Source: Desulfonema magnum (GTDB lineage Bacteria > Desulfobacterota > Desulfobacteria > Desulfobacterales > 4be13). From it: a DNA stretch of 64,000 nt. Position numbers and translations under genes: made by a program. Below are positions 44,029-53,311 of this stretch, one piece after another. The notes beneath the pieces were generated by a model, which saw only the letters and a list, made by a program, of their open reading frames with translations, was not told where the DNA came from and searched no databases. Where the stretch lies: NCBI RefSeq assembly GCF_017377395.1, contig NZ_CP061800.1, forward strand, positions 6,903,633-6,967,632, written 5' to 3'. Position 1 is the stretch's first letter, and each line of letters opens with the position of its first letter.

Positions 44029-44114
44029 AACTTAAAACTCGAAACACTGAACCCGTGCCCGAATAAGTATTAATTTCAAGTTTCAAGTTTCGAGTTTTAA
44101 GTTTCAAGTCTCAA
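44018..44114. repeat. Facing heptanucleotide arrays before cheA
   Basis: gttgaaacttgaaacttaaa at 44018 and its inverse ttaagtttcaagtctcaaat near 44098 are (tttcaag)-type arrays in opposite orientation, able to form a hairpin of more than 25 pairs just upstream of the cheA ribosome binding site. Confidence 0.7.
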
Positions 44115-44132
44115 ATTAAGGAGAATATCACA

Positions 44133-47100
44133 ATGGATTTATCACTGCTTCAAGATTTTATTGCCGAAGCTGAAGAGCTTCTTGAAGAAATGGAAACCAA
44201 TCTGCTTCAGTTGGAAGAAGAACCTGGCAACCAGGAAGTTCTTAATGATATCTTCAGATCAGCCCATACAATTAAAGGGATCGCCGAATATCTGGGGATG
44301 GAAAAAATCGCCGGTCTTTCCCACAAGCTGGAAAATCTGTTGGAAATCCTCCGGCACGGGGGGATGTCTCCGGACAGAGAGATCATTGACATACTCATTG
44401 ATTCAAGAGATCGCATCGCCATGCTGAGTGATGATCTGGAACGCACACAGACAGAAAAAACAGAAATCGGAGATCTGATTGAACGCATTGACCAGCTGTC
44501 TGCCAAAGCAAGTGACGAAGAAGTAAAAAATCAGGAATATGGTCAGTTAGTTGAAAAAAATGGGGAAACGGAATTCTCAGCGGCCACCGGCGTTGCAGAC
44601 GAAGCAGTTACTCCCCCGAAAACGCCGGTGGATGAACAGGTCTGTCATGATATTGACATGGAGAAGGCTAGTCAATATTACGATGATCTTAAAGTGATTT
44701 TATACGAGATGGGCCGGGGCGATATCAATGATGAAAAAAAGACTCGGGTCATTGATATTATCAGACAGTTTATTCAAATATCAGAGTGTACGGGAAGGGA
44801 TGATCTTACAAAAAATCTTGAGAACCTGAGAAATCAGGCTATGGTTCTTTCCTTTCCCGATGATGCAAATGATATGCTTGCTGATTTGCATCGTTTTATG
44901 AGGTTCTTACTTCCGGAATCATATATTGAAGAACCGACATCTGAGGCAGTGTCTCAGGAAAACAGAATCGAACCAGAGGAAACCGACGCGGTGTCCCCCG
45001 ATTTTTGGGACGGAGAAGCGCAAACAGAAATCGGGGATGATGAGACGTATGAAGAAGAATATGACGATGAGTTGTTTGATATATTCCTCCAGCATATGAA
45101 AGACAATCTGTCTTTGTTAAACGTCCAAATTGGCGAGCTGGGCCGTTCAGAGAATAAAACGGAAATCCTTGACCAAAGTCTCATATATATTAACAGCCTT
45201 CGTTCTTCGGCCAACTATATGGATTATAAAAAGCTTGTCCGAATTTATGATCAGTGGACTGAAGATATTAAAGTCATTCAGGAGAAGCTGTCCCTGGGAG
45301 AGGAAATTTCTTTTGGCTATTTCACAGGGCCGGACATAGAATCGGGCATGATGGTCTATATTGACCAAATCGTAAGACGCTTTCCCAAATACGATATAGG
45401 AGCAGATTTAAAACCTGTGTCCCCTGAAACAGAGACTGTTCAGGAGGACAAAGGGCTATCTGATGGTGATCAGAAAGATGAGGTATTATCTTCTGATCTC
45501 CCGGCACTTGAAAACACGGAATTATCTCCTCCTGAGACCTCTGAAACAGAGATGTCTTCTCCAGAAGCCCCGGGTGATACAGAAGAAGAAATTTTATTCC
45601 CTCCCGGAATTCTGGATGAAATCGAAAAAGATGATTTGTCTTCTGCGGATGTTTCGAAAGCTGAAGATGCTGCTGATGAGGGAGAGGAAAGTTTGTTCCC
45701 GCCCGGAATTCTGGATGAAATCGAAAAAGATGATTTGTCTTCTGCGGATGTTTCGAAAACCAAAGATTCTGGCCAGGCTGAAACAGACGATCTGACCGCT
45801 GCGGAAGCCTTGGCTGATGAGGGAGAAGAACATTTGTTTCCGACCGAAATTCCGGATGAAATCGAAAAAGATGACTTGTCTTATGCGGATGTTCCCAAAA
45901 TGGAAGCAGAAGAAGAACCGGACGATGCTCCTGATTATCAGGGGCTTTTTGATGAGCTGGATGATGTTTTTGATTCAGTGGCAGAACTGGCGGAATCCCC
46001 TGAATCCGATCCCGAACTTTATCAGGGAGATTTGGAAGCCAAACTCTCTGATTCAACTGCGGAGATTGAAATTCCGAAAGCAGAAACTGAAGTCCGGGTT
46101 GTTCCCGAAGCACCCCGAGAAAAGATTTCAGGCTCGGATCCTCTGCTTATTTCTGAAATCATTGAAAAAGAGACGGGTCTTGCTGAAACGGTTCAGACAG
46201 ACGGAGAAGCCCGTGTCCGGAAAACTGATTTTACAGCACCTCCGACAGAGAAAGTTCTGAAACACAGCCTCCGGGTGGATGCGGGAAAGATAGATTCCCT
46301 CATGAATCAGGTGGGAGAACTGGTTGTGAGCCGCGCATGGTTCTCCCAGTTATACAGAGAAATGAAAGAATTACAGCGCCATCTGCACGAAAATATCGGT
46401 CTGGATCAGAGAGAAATGAAGCCGGTCCGGTCCCTCACGTTCAAGCTCAGTGAGGCGACTGTGGCGCTGGGCCGGGTGGCAAATGAATTGCAGGAAGGGG
46501 TGATGAAGGTAAGAATGCTGCCCATTGCACAGTTGTTCAACCGATATCCCAGGCTGGTACGAGACCTTGTTCATAACACAAATCAAAAAAAGAAAGTCCG
46601 TCTGGAAATTGTCGGAGAAGAGACCGAGCTGGATAAAATGGTGATTGAGGAGATATCTGACCCCCTTATTCATATTATTCGAAACGCGGTTGATCACGGA
46701 TGCGAAACAACTGAAAAGCGTCGGAAATCAGGCAAGCCCGAAGAATGCATATTAAAACTTGAATCTTACCATGAAAGCAATCATGTGGTCATCGAAATCT
46801 CAGACGACGGAAGAGGAATTGATCTGGAACTTATAAAGCAGAAAGCTCTGGAAAAAAATTTTTTCTCCCAGGATGAACTGGATCGGATGGCTCCCAGGGA
46901 ACTGATGAGCGTCATTATGAAGCCCGGTTTCTCCACCACGACTCAGGTCAGCAAGACATCGGGCCGCGGTGTGGGCATGGATGTGGTGAAAAAAAATGTG
47001 GAAAAGCTGAACGGAACCATAGAAATCGACTCGAAAGCAGGCGTGGGCACACGCTTTCGCATAAAAATTCCGCTGACCCTGGCAATTATTCAGGCCTTGC

Positions 47101-47585
47101 TGGTGAGAGTCGGCTCTGATATTTTTACTATTCCCCTTGCCGCGGTCGAGGAGACGCTTCGGATTTTTGAACATGACATTTCCATGATCGAGGGGGTTGA
47201 GGTGATTCATCTTCGTGACAGCACCCTGTCCTTACTCCGATTATCAGAGATATTCAATATTGATCCGGAAACCCAGGATGCCCATAAGGCGTTTGTGGTT
47301 GTTGTCAACACAGGCATGAGGCGGATGGGGCTTGTGGTGGACGCCCTGATCGGCCAGGAGGAAACAGTGATAAAACCGCTTGTGGATTATTTACAGGAAA
47401 ACAGCGGCTTCTCCGGGGCCACAATTCTGGGGGACGGGCGGATATCTCTGATTTTGGATGTTTATGAGCTCATTAATATCTCCATTAGCAGACAGGAAAA
47501 AAAGAAAGGAGACATATCTGCTTTAGGAGGGACGGACCGGCACAGTGTTCTTTTAGACGCGCATGAACATGGGACAATCCATTAG
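44133..47585 (+). CDS. cheA: Chemotaxis histidine kinase CheA with degenerate extra HPt modules
   Basis: 1150 residues, far longer than the usual 650-700. The first HPt domain has the phosphorylated His in FRSAHTIKGIAEYLGM near residue 45. Two further HPt-like helical bundles follow, near 170-270 and 305-420; in the latter the His position reads SLRSSANYMDYKKL, with no His. Then comes an acidic linker with three near-copies of LDEIEKDDLSSADVSK (about 487-590). The kinase core follows: dimer region VDAGKIDSLMNQVGELVVSR, N box IIRNAVDHGCE, G1 ISDDGRGIDLELI, G2 SKTSGRGVGMDVV. The C-terminal CheW-like domain begins ALLVRVGSDIFTIPLAAV. Ribosome binding site aaggagaatatcaca. No cheB or cheR in the window. 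Confidence 0.95.
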   Translation: MDLSLLQDFIAEAEELLEEMETNLLQLEEEPGNQEVLNDIFRSAHTIKGIAEYLGMEKIAGLSHKLENLLEILRHGGMSPDREIIDILIDSRDRIAMLSDDLERTQTEKTEIGDLIERIDQLSAKASDEEVKNQEYGQLVEKNGETEFSAATGVADEAVTPPKTPVDEQVCHDIDMEKASQYYDDLKVILYEMGRGDINDEKKTRVIDIIRQFIQISECTGRDDLTKNLENLRNQAMVLSFPDDANDMLADLHRFMRFLLPESYIEEPTSEAVSQENRIEPEETDAVSPDFWDGEAQTEIGDDETYEEEYDDELFDIFLQHMKDNLSLLNVQIGELGRSENKTEILDQSLIYINSLRSSANYMDYKKLVRIYDQWTEDIKVIQEKLSLGEEISFGYFTGPDIESGMMVYIDQIVRRFPKYDIGADLKPVSPETETVQEDKGLSDGDQKDEVLSSDLPALENTELSPPETSETEMSSPEAPGDTEEEILFPPGILDEIEKDDLSSADVSKAEDAADEGEESLFPPGILDEIEKDDLSSADVSKTKDSGQAETDDLTAAEALADEGEEHLFPTEIPDEIEKDDLSYADVPKMEAEEEPDDAPDYQGLFDELDDVFDSVAELAESPESDPELYQGDLEAKLSDSTAEIEIPKAETEVRVVPEAPREKISGSDPLLISEIIEKETGLAETVQTDGEARVRKTDFTAPPTEKVLKHSLRVDAGKIDSLMNQVGELVVSRAWFSQLYREMKELQRHLHENIGLDQREMKPVRSLTFKLSEATVALGRVANELQEGVMKVRMLPIAQLFNRYPRLVRDLVHNTNQKKKVRLEIVGEETELDKMVIEEISDPLIHIIRNAVDHGCETTEKRRKSGKPEECILKLESYHESNHVVIEISDDGRGIDLELIKQKALEKNFFSQDELDRMAPRELMSVIMKPGFSTTTQVSKTSGRGVGMDVVKKNVEKLNGTIEIDSKAGVGTRFRIKIPLTLAIIQALLVRVGSDIFTIPLAAVEETLRIFEHDISMIEGVEVIHLRDSTLSLLRLSEIFNIDPETQDAHKAFVVVVNTGMRRMGLVVDALIGQEETVIKPLVDYLQENSGFSGATILGDGRISLILDVYELINISISRQEKKKGDISALGGTDRHSVLLDAHEHGTIH

Positions 47586-47798
47586 CACAGCCCGCGATGC
47601 AGGAGAAAACTCATTTTTTTAACCATAAGTTCAGAGGAGTGCAAAGGATCCGCGTCTGCTCTGTTTTTGCACTCCTCGGGATTATCGTCGGAAAGATATG
47701 CCTGAAAACCGACTTTTTTGCCAGACTGTAAGTTTGGCACTCCCAAGCGACAACGCTTTTCCCTGACTGTAAAAATACCGATCATCGGGTGTCAGCAA

Positions 47799-48689
47799 CT
47801 ATTCAATCCTTTCATACCTCCTCATCACCTCAAGAAAACGTCCGAGCAAAGGTGTTGCTTTCTCTTTTTGCCAGACCATTGAAATTTCCACTTTCGGAAG
47901 TTCGTCGGCAACAGGACGATATACCACGCCTGGCCGGCGGAGGTTTGCCGAAGATGCAGGAACAAATGCGATGCCTATCCCTGCGGCCACCAGTGCAATG
48001 GAGGTTTGCTTTGTCACTGCTTCCTGGGTGATGTTGGGAGTGAACCCGGCGACTTCACAGCTTGCAATAATACCGTCATAAAGTTCCGGCTGAATATTTC
48101 GGGGATATATGATCACGGGGATATCTTTAAGGTTCGCCAGTGACACACGCTGTTTTTCAGCCAGCGGATGATCATATGGCAGGGCCAGCACATAAGGTTC
48201 CCTTATTAATACCCGGGCCCTGAGTGTTCCGATATCATGATGAAACAGGCGCATGAAGCCCACCTGTATTCTGCCAGAATGCAGGGCATCAAACTGGGCG
48301 TTCGTGCTGAGTTCATTCAGTGAGAGAGTCACTCGCGGGTAAAGTCTCCGAAATTCCCGAACCGCTCCCGGAAGGAAGGCGTCCATGGCCGGCCCTGCAA
48401 ATCCTGCTGCTATTCTGCCTGTATTTCCCTTGGCCGTGCTTCTGACCATTTCTGTCGCTGTTTTTATTTTTTCAAGAATCAATTTCGCCTCCTCAAGAAA
48501 GATGTATCCGATCTCGGTCAGTTTGAGAGATCGGCTGGTCCGGTAAAAAAGCTGGACTCCAAGCTCATCTTCAAGGTTGCGAATCTGCATACCCAGGGGC
48601 GTCCGGAAGATATGCACGCGCTTCTCGGCCCGCCTGGAACGCAATTCCTCTGCTACTGTAACGAAATATTGTAATTGTTTTAGTTCCAT
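47799..48689 (-). CDS. LysR-family transcriptional regulator
   Basis: 296 residues from the ATG at 48689 (MELKQLQYFVTVAEEL), the usual LysR start. N-terminal winged helix, IRNLEDELGVQLFYRTSRSL, linker LTEIGYIFLEEAKLIL, then a periplasmic-binding-like effector domain (GRIAAGFAGPAMDAFLPG, VGFMRLFHHD, EPYVLALPYDHPLAE). The helix-turn-helix is unusual: the common FGRAAxRLHISQPPLS reads SRRAEKRVHIFRTPLG, so DNA contacts may differ or the domain may be damaged. Divergent from the carboxymuconolactone-decarboxylase gene, which it may control. Confidence 0.85.
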   Translation of the reverse strand: MELKQLQYFVTVAEELRSRRAEKRVHIFRTPLGMQIRNLEDELGVQLFYRTSRSLKLTEIGYIFLEEAKLILEKIKTATEMVRSTAKGNTGRIAAGFAGPAMDAFLPGAVREFRRLYPRVTLSLNELSTNAQFDALHSGRIQVGFMRLFHHDIGTLRARVLIREPYVLALPYDHPLAEKQRVSLANLKDIPVIIYPRNIQPELYDGIIASCEVAGFTPNITQEAVTKQTSIALVAAGIGIAFVPASSANLRRPGVVYRPVADELPKVEISMVWQKEKATPLLGRFLEVMRRYERIE

Positions 48690-48806
48690 AATCAGTATCT
48701 GTATCATATCAGTCATGCTATGAAAATATATTTGACATATTTTTGTTCTTTTTCTATATTTTTAATCTGTTCTGCTGATAAAAGATGAAACAGAACCTTA
48801 CCGAGC

Positions 48807-48919
48807 ATCAGCAGATCAAAAAGGTTTTCAGGCCCCCGCGGGGCAGGCAGGAGGAACGGAAAAAAAACGGGTTTTTCCGCTGTCCTGCGCACAGCCCGGA
48901 AACTTTTCGATTTGCTGAG
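48807..48919. repeat. Palindromic element, cagcagatcgaaaag family
   Basis: Left end catcagcagatcaaaaagg, right end aaacttttcgatttgctga. Core has ggttttcaggcccccgcggg and cgcacagcccggaaac, as in the copy at 22937-23091. Confidence 0.75.
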
Positions 48920-48952
48920 GATGAATTATAAGTACCCCATGAGTTTTTGCTG

Positions 48953-49108
48953 ATTGTAACGGATTTTGGGGAGGCCCGGGGTTTTTTCCGCGGTATCGGG
49001 CAATATGACAGCGGACAGGAGGATGAGACGGATGTCCCTGCCCGGAATATCCGGTAAATCCTTAAATCCGATGTCATATTCGCGGGCCTCCCCCGAATCC
49101 GTTATAAT
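48953..49108. repeat. Element with attataacggattt inverted ends
   Basis: Left attgtaacggattttgggga, right cccccgaatccgttataat. Directly follows the previous element. A further palindrome, agaaacccggctttttt with aaaaagccgggtttct, lies at 49134-49197 before the next gene. Confidence 0.75.
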
Positions 49109-49256
49109 CAGAGTTTTTGATATTTGCCCGGGGAAGAAACCCGGCTTTTTTTCCGGAATGATTCACTGACCCTGAAGGAAAAAGCCGGGTTTCTCCGCCG
49201 CTCGCAGAAAAAAAATGGATAAAAAACTTTTGATCAGGTACTTACAGGAGAAAAAA

Positions 49257-50042
49257 ATGGATAAAAGCGAACGTTATAAAACAGGATGGGACCACTTAAA
49301 ATTGCTTGATGCGGCCGGGGCGGAAAAAGTATGCCGGAGCCTTAATGATATTGCACCGGATATGGAACGCTTCATCGTTGAATTTGCTTATGGTGATATT
49401 TACAGTCGTCCGGGGCTTGATCTCAAATGCAGACAGATCGCCACAATTGCCGCCCTGACAGCCATGGGAAATGCGGAACCTCAGCTCCTTTTTCACATCA
49501 ATGCCGCACTCAATGTGGGATGCAGTCCCGAAGAAATCGTTGAAATTATGTATGCCACCACTGTATTCTCCGGTTTTCCTGCCGGTCTGAACGGTATCGC
49601 GGCGGCCAAAGAGGTCTTTGAAACCCGGGGCATCACAGTAAAACAAGAACAAAAAGCATCCTCCGGAGAAGAGTCAAGACGCGAGCGCGGTCTCAGAACC
49701 TTGGCGGCCGTGAGCCATGATTCCGGTAAAAAGGTATTTGACAGCCTCGCGGACATTGCTCCGGATATGGCGGAATTTATCATTAACTTTTCTTACGGAG
49801 ATGTGATTTCACGTGAAGGACTTCCTTTGAAGCTGAAAGAAATTGCAATTCTCGCTGTCTGCGTCGCCAGAGGAACCATGACTCGGCAGTTTAAGCTCCA
49901 TGTGCAGGTGGCCCTGAATGTCGGATGCACCCGGGAAGAAATTGTTGAGCTGATCATGCAGATGGCCGTATATTCGGGCTTTCCATCGGCGATAAACGGG
50001 CTGATTGCCGCTCGTGAAATCTTTGAGGCAAACCGGAAATAA
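49257..50042 (+). CDS. Double carboxymuconolactone decarboxylase (CMD) domain protein
   Basis: 261 residues from ATG at 49257, after aggagaaaaaa; an ATG 42 bp upstream has a weaker site. Two CMD domains in tandem: SLNDIAPDMERFIVEFAYGD with HINAALNVGCSPEEIVEIM, and SLADIAPDMAEFIINFSYGD with HVQVALNVGCTREEIVELIM. Neither has the CxxC of AhpD peroxidase-reducing proteins, so it is closer to gamma-carboxymuconolactone decarboxylases, though a decarboxylase substrate is not implied in this organism. Oligomeric helical fold. Divergent from the LysR gene. Confidence 0.87.
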   Translation: MDKSERYKTGWDHLKLLDAAGAEKVCRSLNDIAPDMERFIVEFAYGDIYSRPGLDLKCRQIATIAALTAMGNAEPQLLFHINAALNVGCSPEEIVEIMYATTVFSGFPAGLNGIAAAKEVFETRGITVKQEQKASSGEESRRERGLRTLAAVSHDSGKKVFDSLADIAPDMAEFIINFSYGDVISREGLPLKLKEIAILAVCVARGTMTRQFKLHVQVALNVGCTREEIVELIMQMAVYSGFPSAINGLIAAREIFEANRK

Positions 50043-50063
50043 CCCCGGAGTGTGAAAATCATT

Positions 50064-50110
50064 TGGGTGCGGCTCCTTTGGGTTGAGTCAGAAGTTCAAT
50101 TATATAAAGA
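50064..50110. mobile_element. Left-end remnant of the ISKra4-like insertion sequence
   Basis: gggtgcggctcctttgggtt at 50064, followed by gagtcagaagttcaattata, closely matches the left end of the complete element at 61124 (gggtgcggctcttttaggtc then gagtggaaaattcaatcata). No transposase or right end follows; the next stretch is unrelated. Confidence 0.5.
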
Positions 50111-50525
50111 GGACAGAAGCTGTTTCGATTGACTTCTGCAAATATGCCGCCCCTGCGGGGCTTTTGTCGCATACGCATCAAGCTAAAAATTTTTTTAAAT
50201 AAAAATTGGATCATTATTCGCATTACCGGATTCGTCGGGCGGAAAGCTCTTCATATATGGTATTCTTTCCTCCAAAAGCTGACGCGTAGTTTTCCTTTTT
50301 TTTGTTTGCAAAGGCGCTTTGACATAACTCTTCCCAGCTCCTCGAAAAGTTTTCCGAGACGGCCTGTGCGAATCGCCTTCGCCAGACGGTCCTTCCGCAT
50401 CAGCCAGCTGATCACCTTGTGAAAACTCGCCGCTTTTTTCAGATACCTGTATGCGTACCATGAGGCGTGGCCGCAGATCATTGTCACAATGGTCACGGCT
50501 GCCAGTCTGCCGTGGAAAAAATCTG

Positions 50526-50690
50526 ATTATAACAGATTTAGGGGAGGGGCGATCAGGCCCTGTAAGGTCGGCATATTTGTAGCAGCAGGTTTGCATGCCC
50601 CCTGCCAAGCCCGCGGGGGCGGCATATTCGCAACAGATTTGTTATAAATATGCCGTCCTTACGGGGCTTGGCAGGGAGACTCCTTGCTTG
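50526..50690. repeat. Partial element with attataacagattt left end
   Basis: attataacagatttagggga at 50526, followed by gcatatttgtagca and further gcatatt motifs as in the copy at 28325. The right inverted end is missing or too diverged. Nothing else convincing lies in 50111-50723. Confidence 0.5.
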
Positions 50691-50723
50691 TAAGGCAGAG
50701 CCTCGTAACGAGAGAAAAGCGTA

Positions 50724-51602
50724 TCAGAAATTAAAAACAGTTCCGGCCGAAGCCATCTCAAAACGATCTCCAAAATGTTTTGCCAGTTCAACAGCCGCTT
50801 TCATGCCGGTACAGTGAGACACGCCGATCAGATCAATGGAAAAACCTTCAAGCGTGTCTATGATACGGGGAATATCTTTTGTTTCCGAATACATAAGATG
50901 GGTCCCGCCCATGACAGCAGTGAGTTCGGAGATTTTCATTTCCTCTCGGACATAATTCAGGATATTCAGAATTCCGGAATGCGCACATCCCAGAATCAGA
51001 ATCGGCGATTTTTCTCCCTCAATGAGCAATGTGGCGTCATCTTTAATCAAATCCGGAGCAAAATACTCTCCCTCGGGTATGACGAGCCGGAAGTCATTCG
51101 GAACCAGTTCGGGGTCCCGTTCCGTGTCGGTGATAAACCAAAGACCCGGGGCAATTTCATGGGTATGATCAATAAAATTAAAACAGGCCCCCAGACCTTC
51201 CAATTCCTTCCGGGTATGTGGACAACCGACATACCGGGGAACTTCGTCAACAGGCATTTTGAAATTCGAATTTTGAAATTCGAATTTATTTTTCAATGCC
51301 ATGTGTTCGCAAAACATATCCGGATGCGCCACGACTTCTATCTCACCTGTCTGTTCAATTGCCCACTTAAGCCCACCGGTGTGGTCATAGTGGCCGTGAC
51401 TGATGATGATTTTGTTCAGACCGTTTAAATTTTTGTCTAATCGTTTGATATTATGGGGAAGTGACGCGCCGGGACTGGTGTCAAACAGGTATTTTTCATC
51501 CCCTCTCTCAATTAAAACGCTGAAACCATGTTCCCCGATCAATCCGGATTTGCTGACAGTATTCTCAGCTAATATGGTAATGGTCATTTTCATTGTTGAC
51601 AT
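50724..51602 (-). CDS. Metallo-beta-lactamase-fold protein 2 (dihydropterin-synthase-like)
   Basis: 292 residues. Motifs: AENTVSKSGLIGEHGFSVLI, LFDTSPGASLPHNIKRL, IIISHGHYDHTGGL with the metal-binding HxHxDH, LILGCAHSGILNIL and GVSHCTGMKAA. This is the family including the archaeal enzyme that makes ribofuranosylaminobenzene dihydropterins, and many proteins of unknown role. A short segment EFQNSNFKM near residue 115 is encoded by a gaaattcgaattt repeat and looks like a small insertion. The start has aaggagaa just upstream; a second ATG nine bases on is also possible. Confidence 0.83.
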   Translation of the reverse strand: MSTMKMTITILAENTVSKSGLIGEHGFSVLIERGDEKYLFDTSPGASLPHNIKRLDKNLNGLNKIIISHGHYDHTGGLKWAIEQTGEIEVVAHPDMFCEHMALKNKFEFQNSNFKMPVDEVPRYVGCPHTRKELEGLGACFNFIDHTHEIAPGLWFITDTERDPELVPNDFRLVIPEGEYFAPDLIKDDATLLIEGEKSPILILGCAHSGILNILNYVREEMKISELTAVMGGTHLMYSETKDIPRIIDTLEGFSIDLIGVSHCTGMKAAVELAKHFGDRFEMASAGTVFNF

Positions 51603-51670
51603 TTCTCCTTAAAAATGGTGTCTGAATACCATTCTCTTTTAGATGTTAAGATTATCGTTTTGAATGAAAA

Positions 51671-52000
51671 TTAGCAGATCAAAAATGCGTTCCTCTGAGA
51701 CGACAGAGTGTCTCAGCACTGACAGTTAAAAGATTTATAACAGAACAGAAAAGAATTTGCCACAAAATTTATATGAAAGTGTCAGGTGTTAAGTGTTAAG
51801 TGTTAGGAAAAACAGTGAAACTTTCATCATTCGTTGTGACCGGCAGTTCATGCCCGTTTATATAAAAGTGTCAGGTGTTAAGTGTTGAAAAAAATGTAAA
51901 ACTTTCATGTTGCATTGCAACCGACAGGTCGTGGGCTTTTATAAATCGTCAGCAGAGACCGCATCAGGGCGGAACTAAAAACTTTTTCGATCTGCTGACA
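51671..52000. repeat. Long element of the cagcagatcgaaaag family with nested repeats
   Basis: Left end ttagcagatcaaaaatgcg, right end actttttcgatctgctgac. Inside are two copies of a roughly 85-bp unit (51776-51860 and 51861-51950), each with the heptamer tcaggtgttaagtgtt and a motif like ttcgttgtgaccggcagttc. Related motifs lie at 36425-36460 and 38605-38635. No gene in 51603-52159. Confidence 0.6.
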
Positions 52001-52159
52001 GTTGCCTTTCCGGGTCCTGATGGAAAAGAACAGGCGACCCCCTTCAGTAGGAGGAGAAAAATGTTTTTTTACAAAAGTGAAATCCCTTACAACTAGCTGA
52101 ACACAGCCGGGTAACTCATTTCCTGGTTCGGGATTTTTTTAATATTTTGGAGAAATATT

Positions 52160-53167
52160 ATGTCGAATATATTTTATGTCGGAATTGATCTGGGAACAAG
52201 TCGGACATCCATTGCCACGTCAACAGGCAAACGGTTGTCCGCGACAACTTGCGTGGGATATCCGAAAGATATCATATCAAAAAAACGATTTGGCAAAGCA
52301 TATCTCCTCGGAGAAGAAGCATTGGACAACCGGCTGGGTCTCAATATGGTCTGGCCCCTTGCCGAAGGGGTGATTCGTGCGGATGAAAGAGCAACCGAGG
52401 CCACAGGGCTTATTCTCAGACACATCATCGCGGAGGCGCTTTCTGATAAGCAGGAAGCGGATGAAATATATGCGGCCATCGGTGTTCCGGCCCAGGCCAG
52501 TTTCAATAACAAGCGGGCGATTATTGATATCACCGAAGATTTTATTGATAAAATTCTCATTGTCAGCGAACCCTTTGCAGTCGCATATTCCATTGACAGG
52601 TTTGATGAAACCCTGATTGTGGATATCGGCGGCGGAACCACGGACTTATGCCGGATGCACGGGGCCATTCCTGATGAAGCAGATCAGATGACGCTTAAAA
52701 TCGCGGGAAATTATCTTGATGACAAGATTACAAAAGCTATTCTCGAAAAATTTCCTGATGTGCAGCTCACCCCCCGGATTATAAGACGTATAAAAGAGAA
52801 GTATGGTTATGTTTCTGATGTTTCAGAGCCAGTGAAAGTCCCTCTCACAGAAAATGGGATTCCCTCTGAGTATGATATTACAGAAATTCTCAGGGAATCG
52901 TGTTTAAAACTCACTCATCCGATCTGTGAGGCCATACAGAAACTTGTTGGCACATTTGATCCGGATTTTCAGGAGAAGCTTCGTAACAACATTATTATCG
53001 CAGGGGGCGGGTCCCGTCTGAAAGGGATAGACCGGGCCATAGAGAAAAGTCTTCAGGTCTATGGCGGAGGAAACGCCGCGACAGTACAGGACGCGGAATA
53101 CTGCGGAAGCATCGGCGCATTAAAAATGTGCATGGAAATGCCCGAAGAATATTGGGAAAAGATATAA
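52160..53167 (+). CDS. MamK-like bacterial actin
   Basis: 335 residues. Actin/Hsp70-fold ATPase: phosphate-1 FYVGIDLGTSRTSIATS, CVGYPKDIISKKRFGKAYLL, PLAEGVIRADERA, connector VSEPFAVAYSID, phosphate-2 LIVDIGGGTTDLCRMHG, DQMTLKIAGNYLDDKIT, adenosine IIAGGGSRLKGIDRAI and a C-terminal GALKMCMEMPEEYW. The GYPKD, DQxTLxxAGNYxD and EEYW-type C-terminus are marks of MamK, the filament that aligns magnetosomes, rather than MreB or ParM. No magnetosome genes are nearby; MamK-like proteins also occur in non-magnetotactic Desulfobacterota. Ribosome binding site ttggagaaatatt. Alone between repeat regions. Confidence 0.8.
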   Translation: MSNIFYVGIDLGTSRTSIATSTGKRLSATTCVGYPKDIISKKRFGKAYLLGEEALDNRLGLNMVWPLAEGVIRADERATEATGLILRHIIAEALSDKQEADEIYAAIGVPAQASFNNKRAIIDITEDFIDKILIVSEPFAVAYSIDRFDETLIVDIGGGTTDLCRMHGAIPDEADQMTLKIAGNYLDDKITKAILEKFPDVQLTPRIIRRIKEKYGYVSDVSEPVKVPLTENGIPSEYDITEILRESCLKLTHPICEAIQKLVGTFDPDFQEKLRNNIIIAGGGSRLKGIDRAIEKSLQVYGGGNAATVQDAEYCGSIGALKMCMEMPEEYWEKI

Positions 53168-53232
53168 TTATCCGGTGTTATAAAAGAATTAATGTTTTAA
53201 ATCAAAAAAATAAAAAACTTACAGACTTTGGC

Positions 53233-53253
53233 CGCCTCCCCTGAATCCATTAT
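53233..53253. repeat. Single inverted end of the attataacggattt family
   Basis: cgcctcccctgaatccatta followed by tcatcag, matching the right ends of the family. No left end is visible nearby. Confidence 0.5.
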
Positions 53254-53278
53254 CATCAGAAATCGTTAAGGGTGAAGG

Positions 53279-53311
53279 CCTCCGAGGTTTTCAAAATCTC
53301 GGAGGTCTTTT
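53279..53311 (+). terminator. Hairpin terminator after the MamK-like gene
   Basis: cctccgag (53279-53286) pairs with ctcggagg (53298-53305), followed by tctttta. Confidence 0.6.

Noticed and set aside
50195..50608. Possible small gene on the minus strand (includes a frame with WYAYRYLKKAASFHKVISWL)
   Set aside because: The frame looks slightly protein-like but its front runs into a repeat element, it has no clear start site, and I recognise no family; too weak to list.
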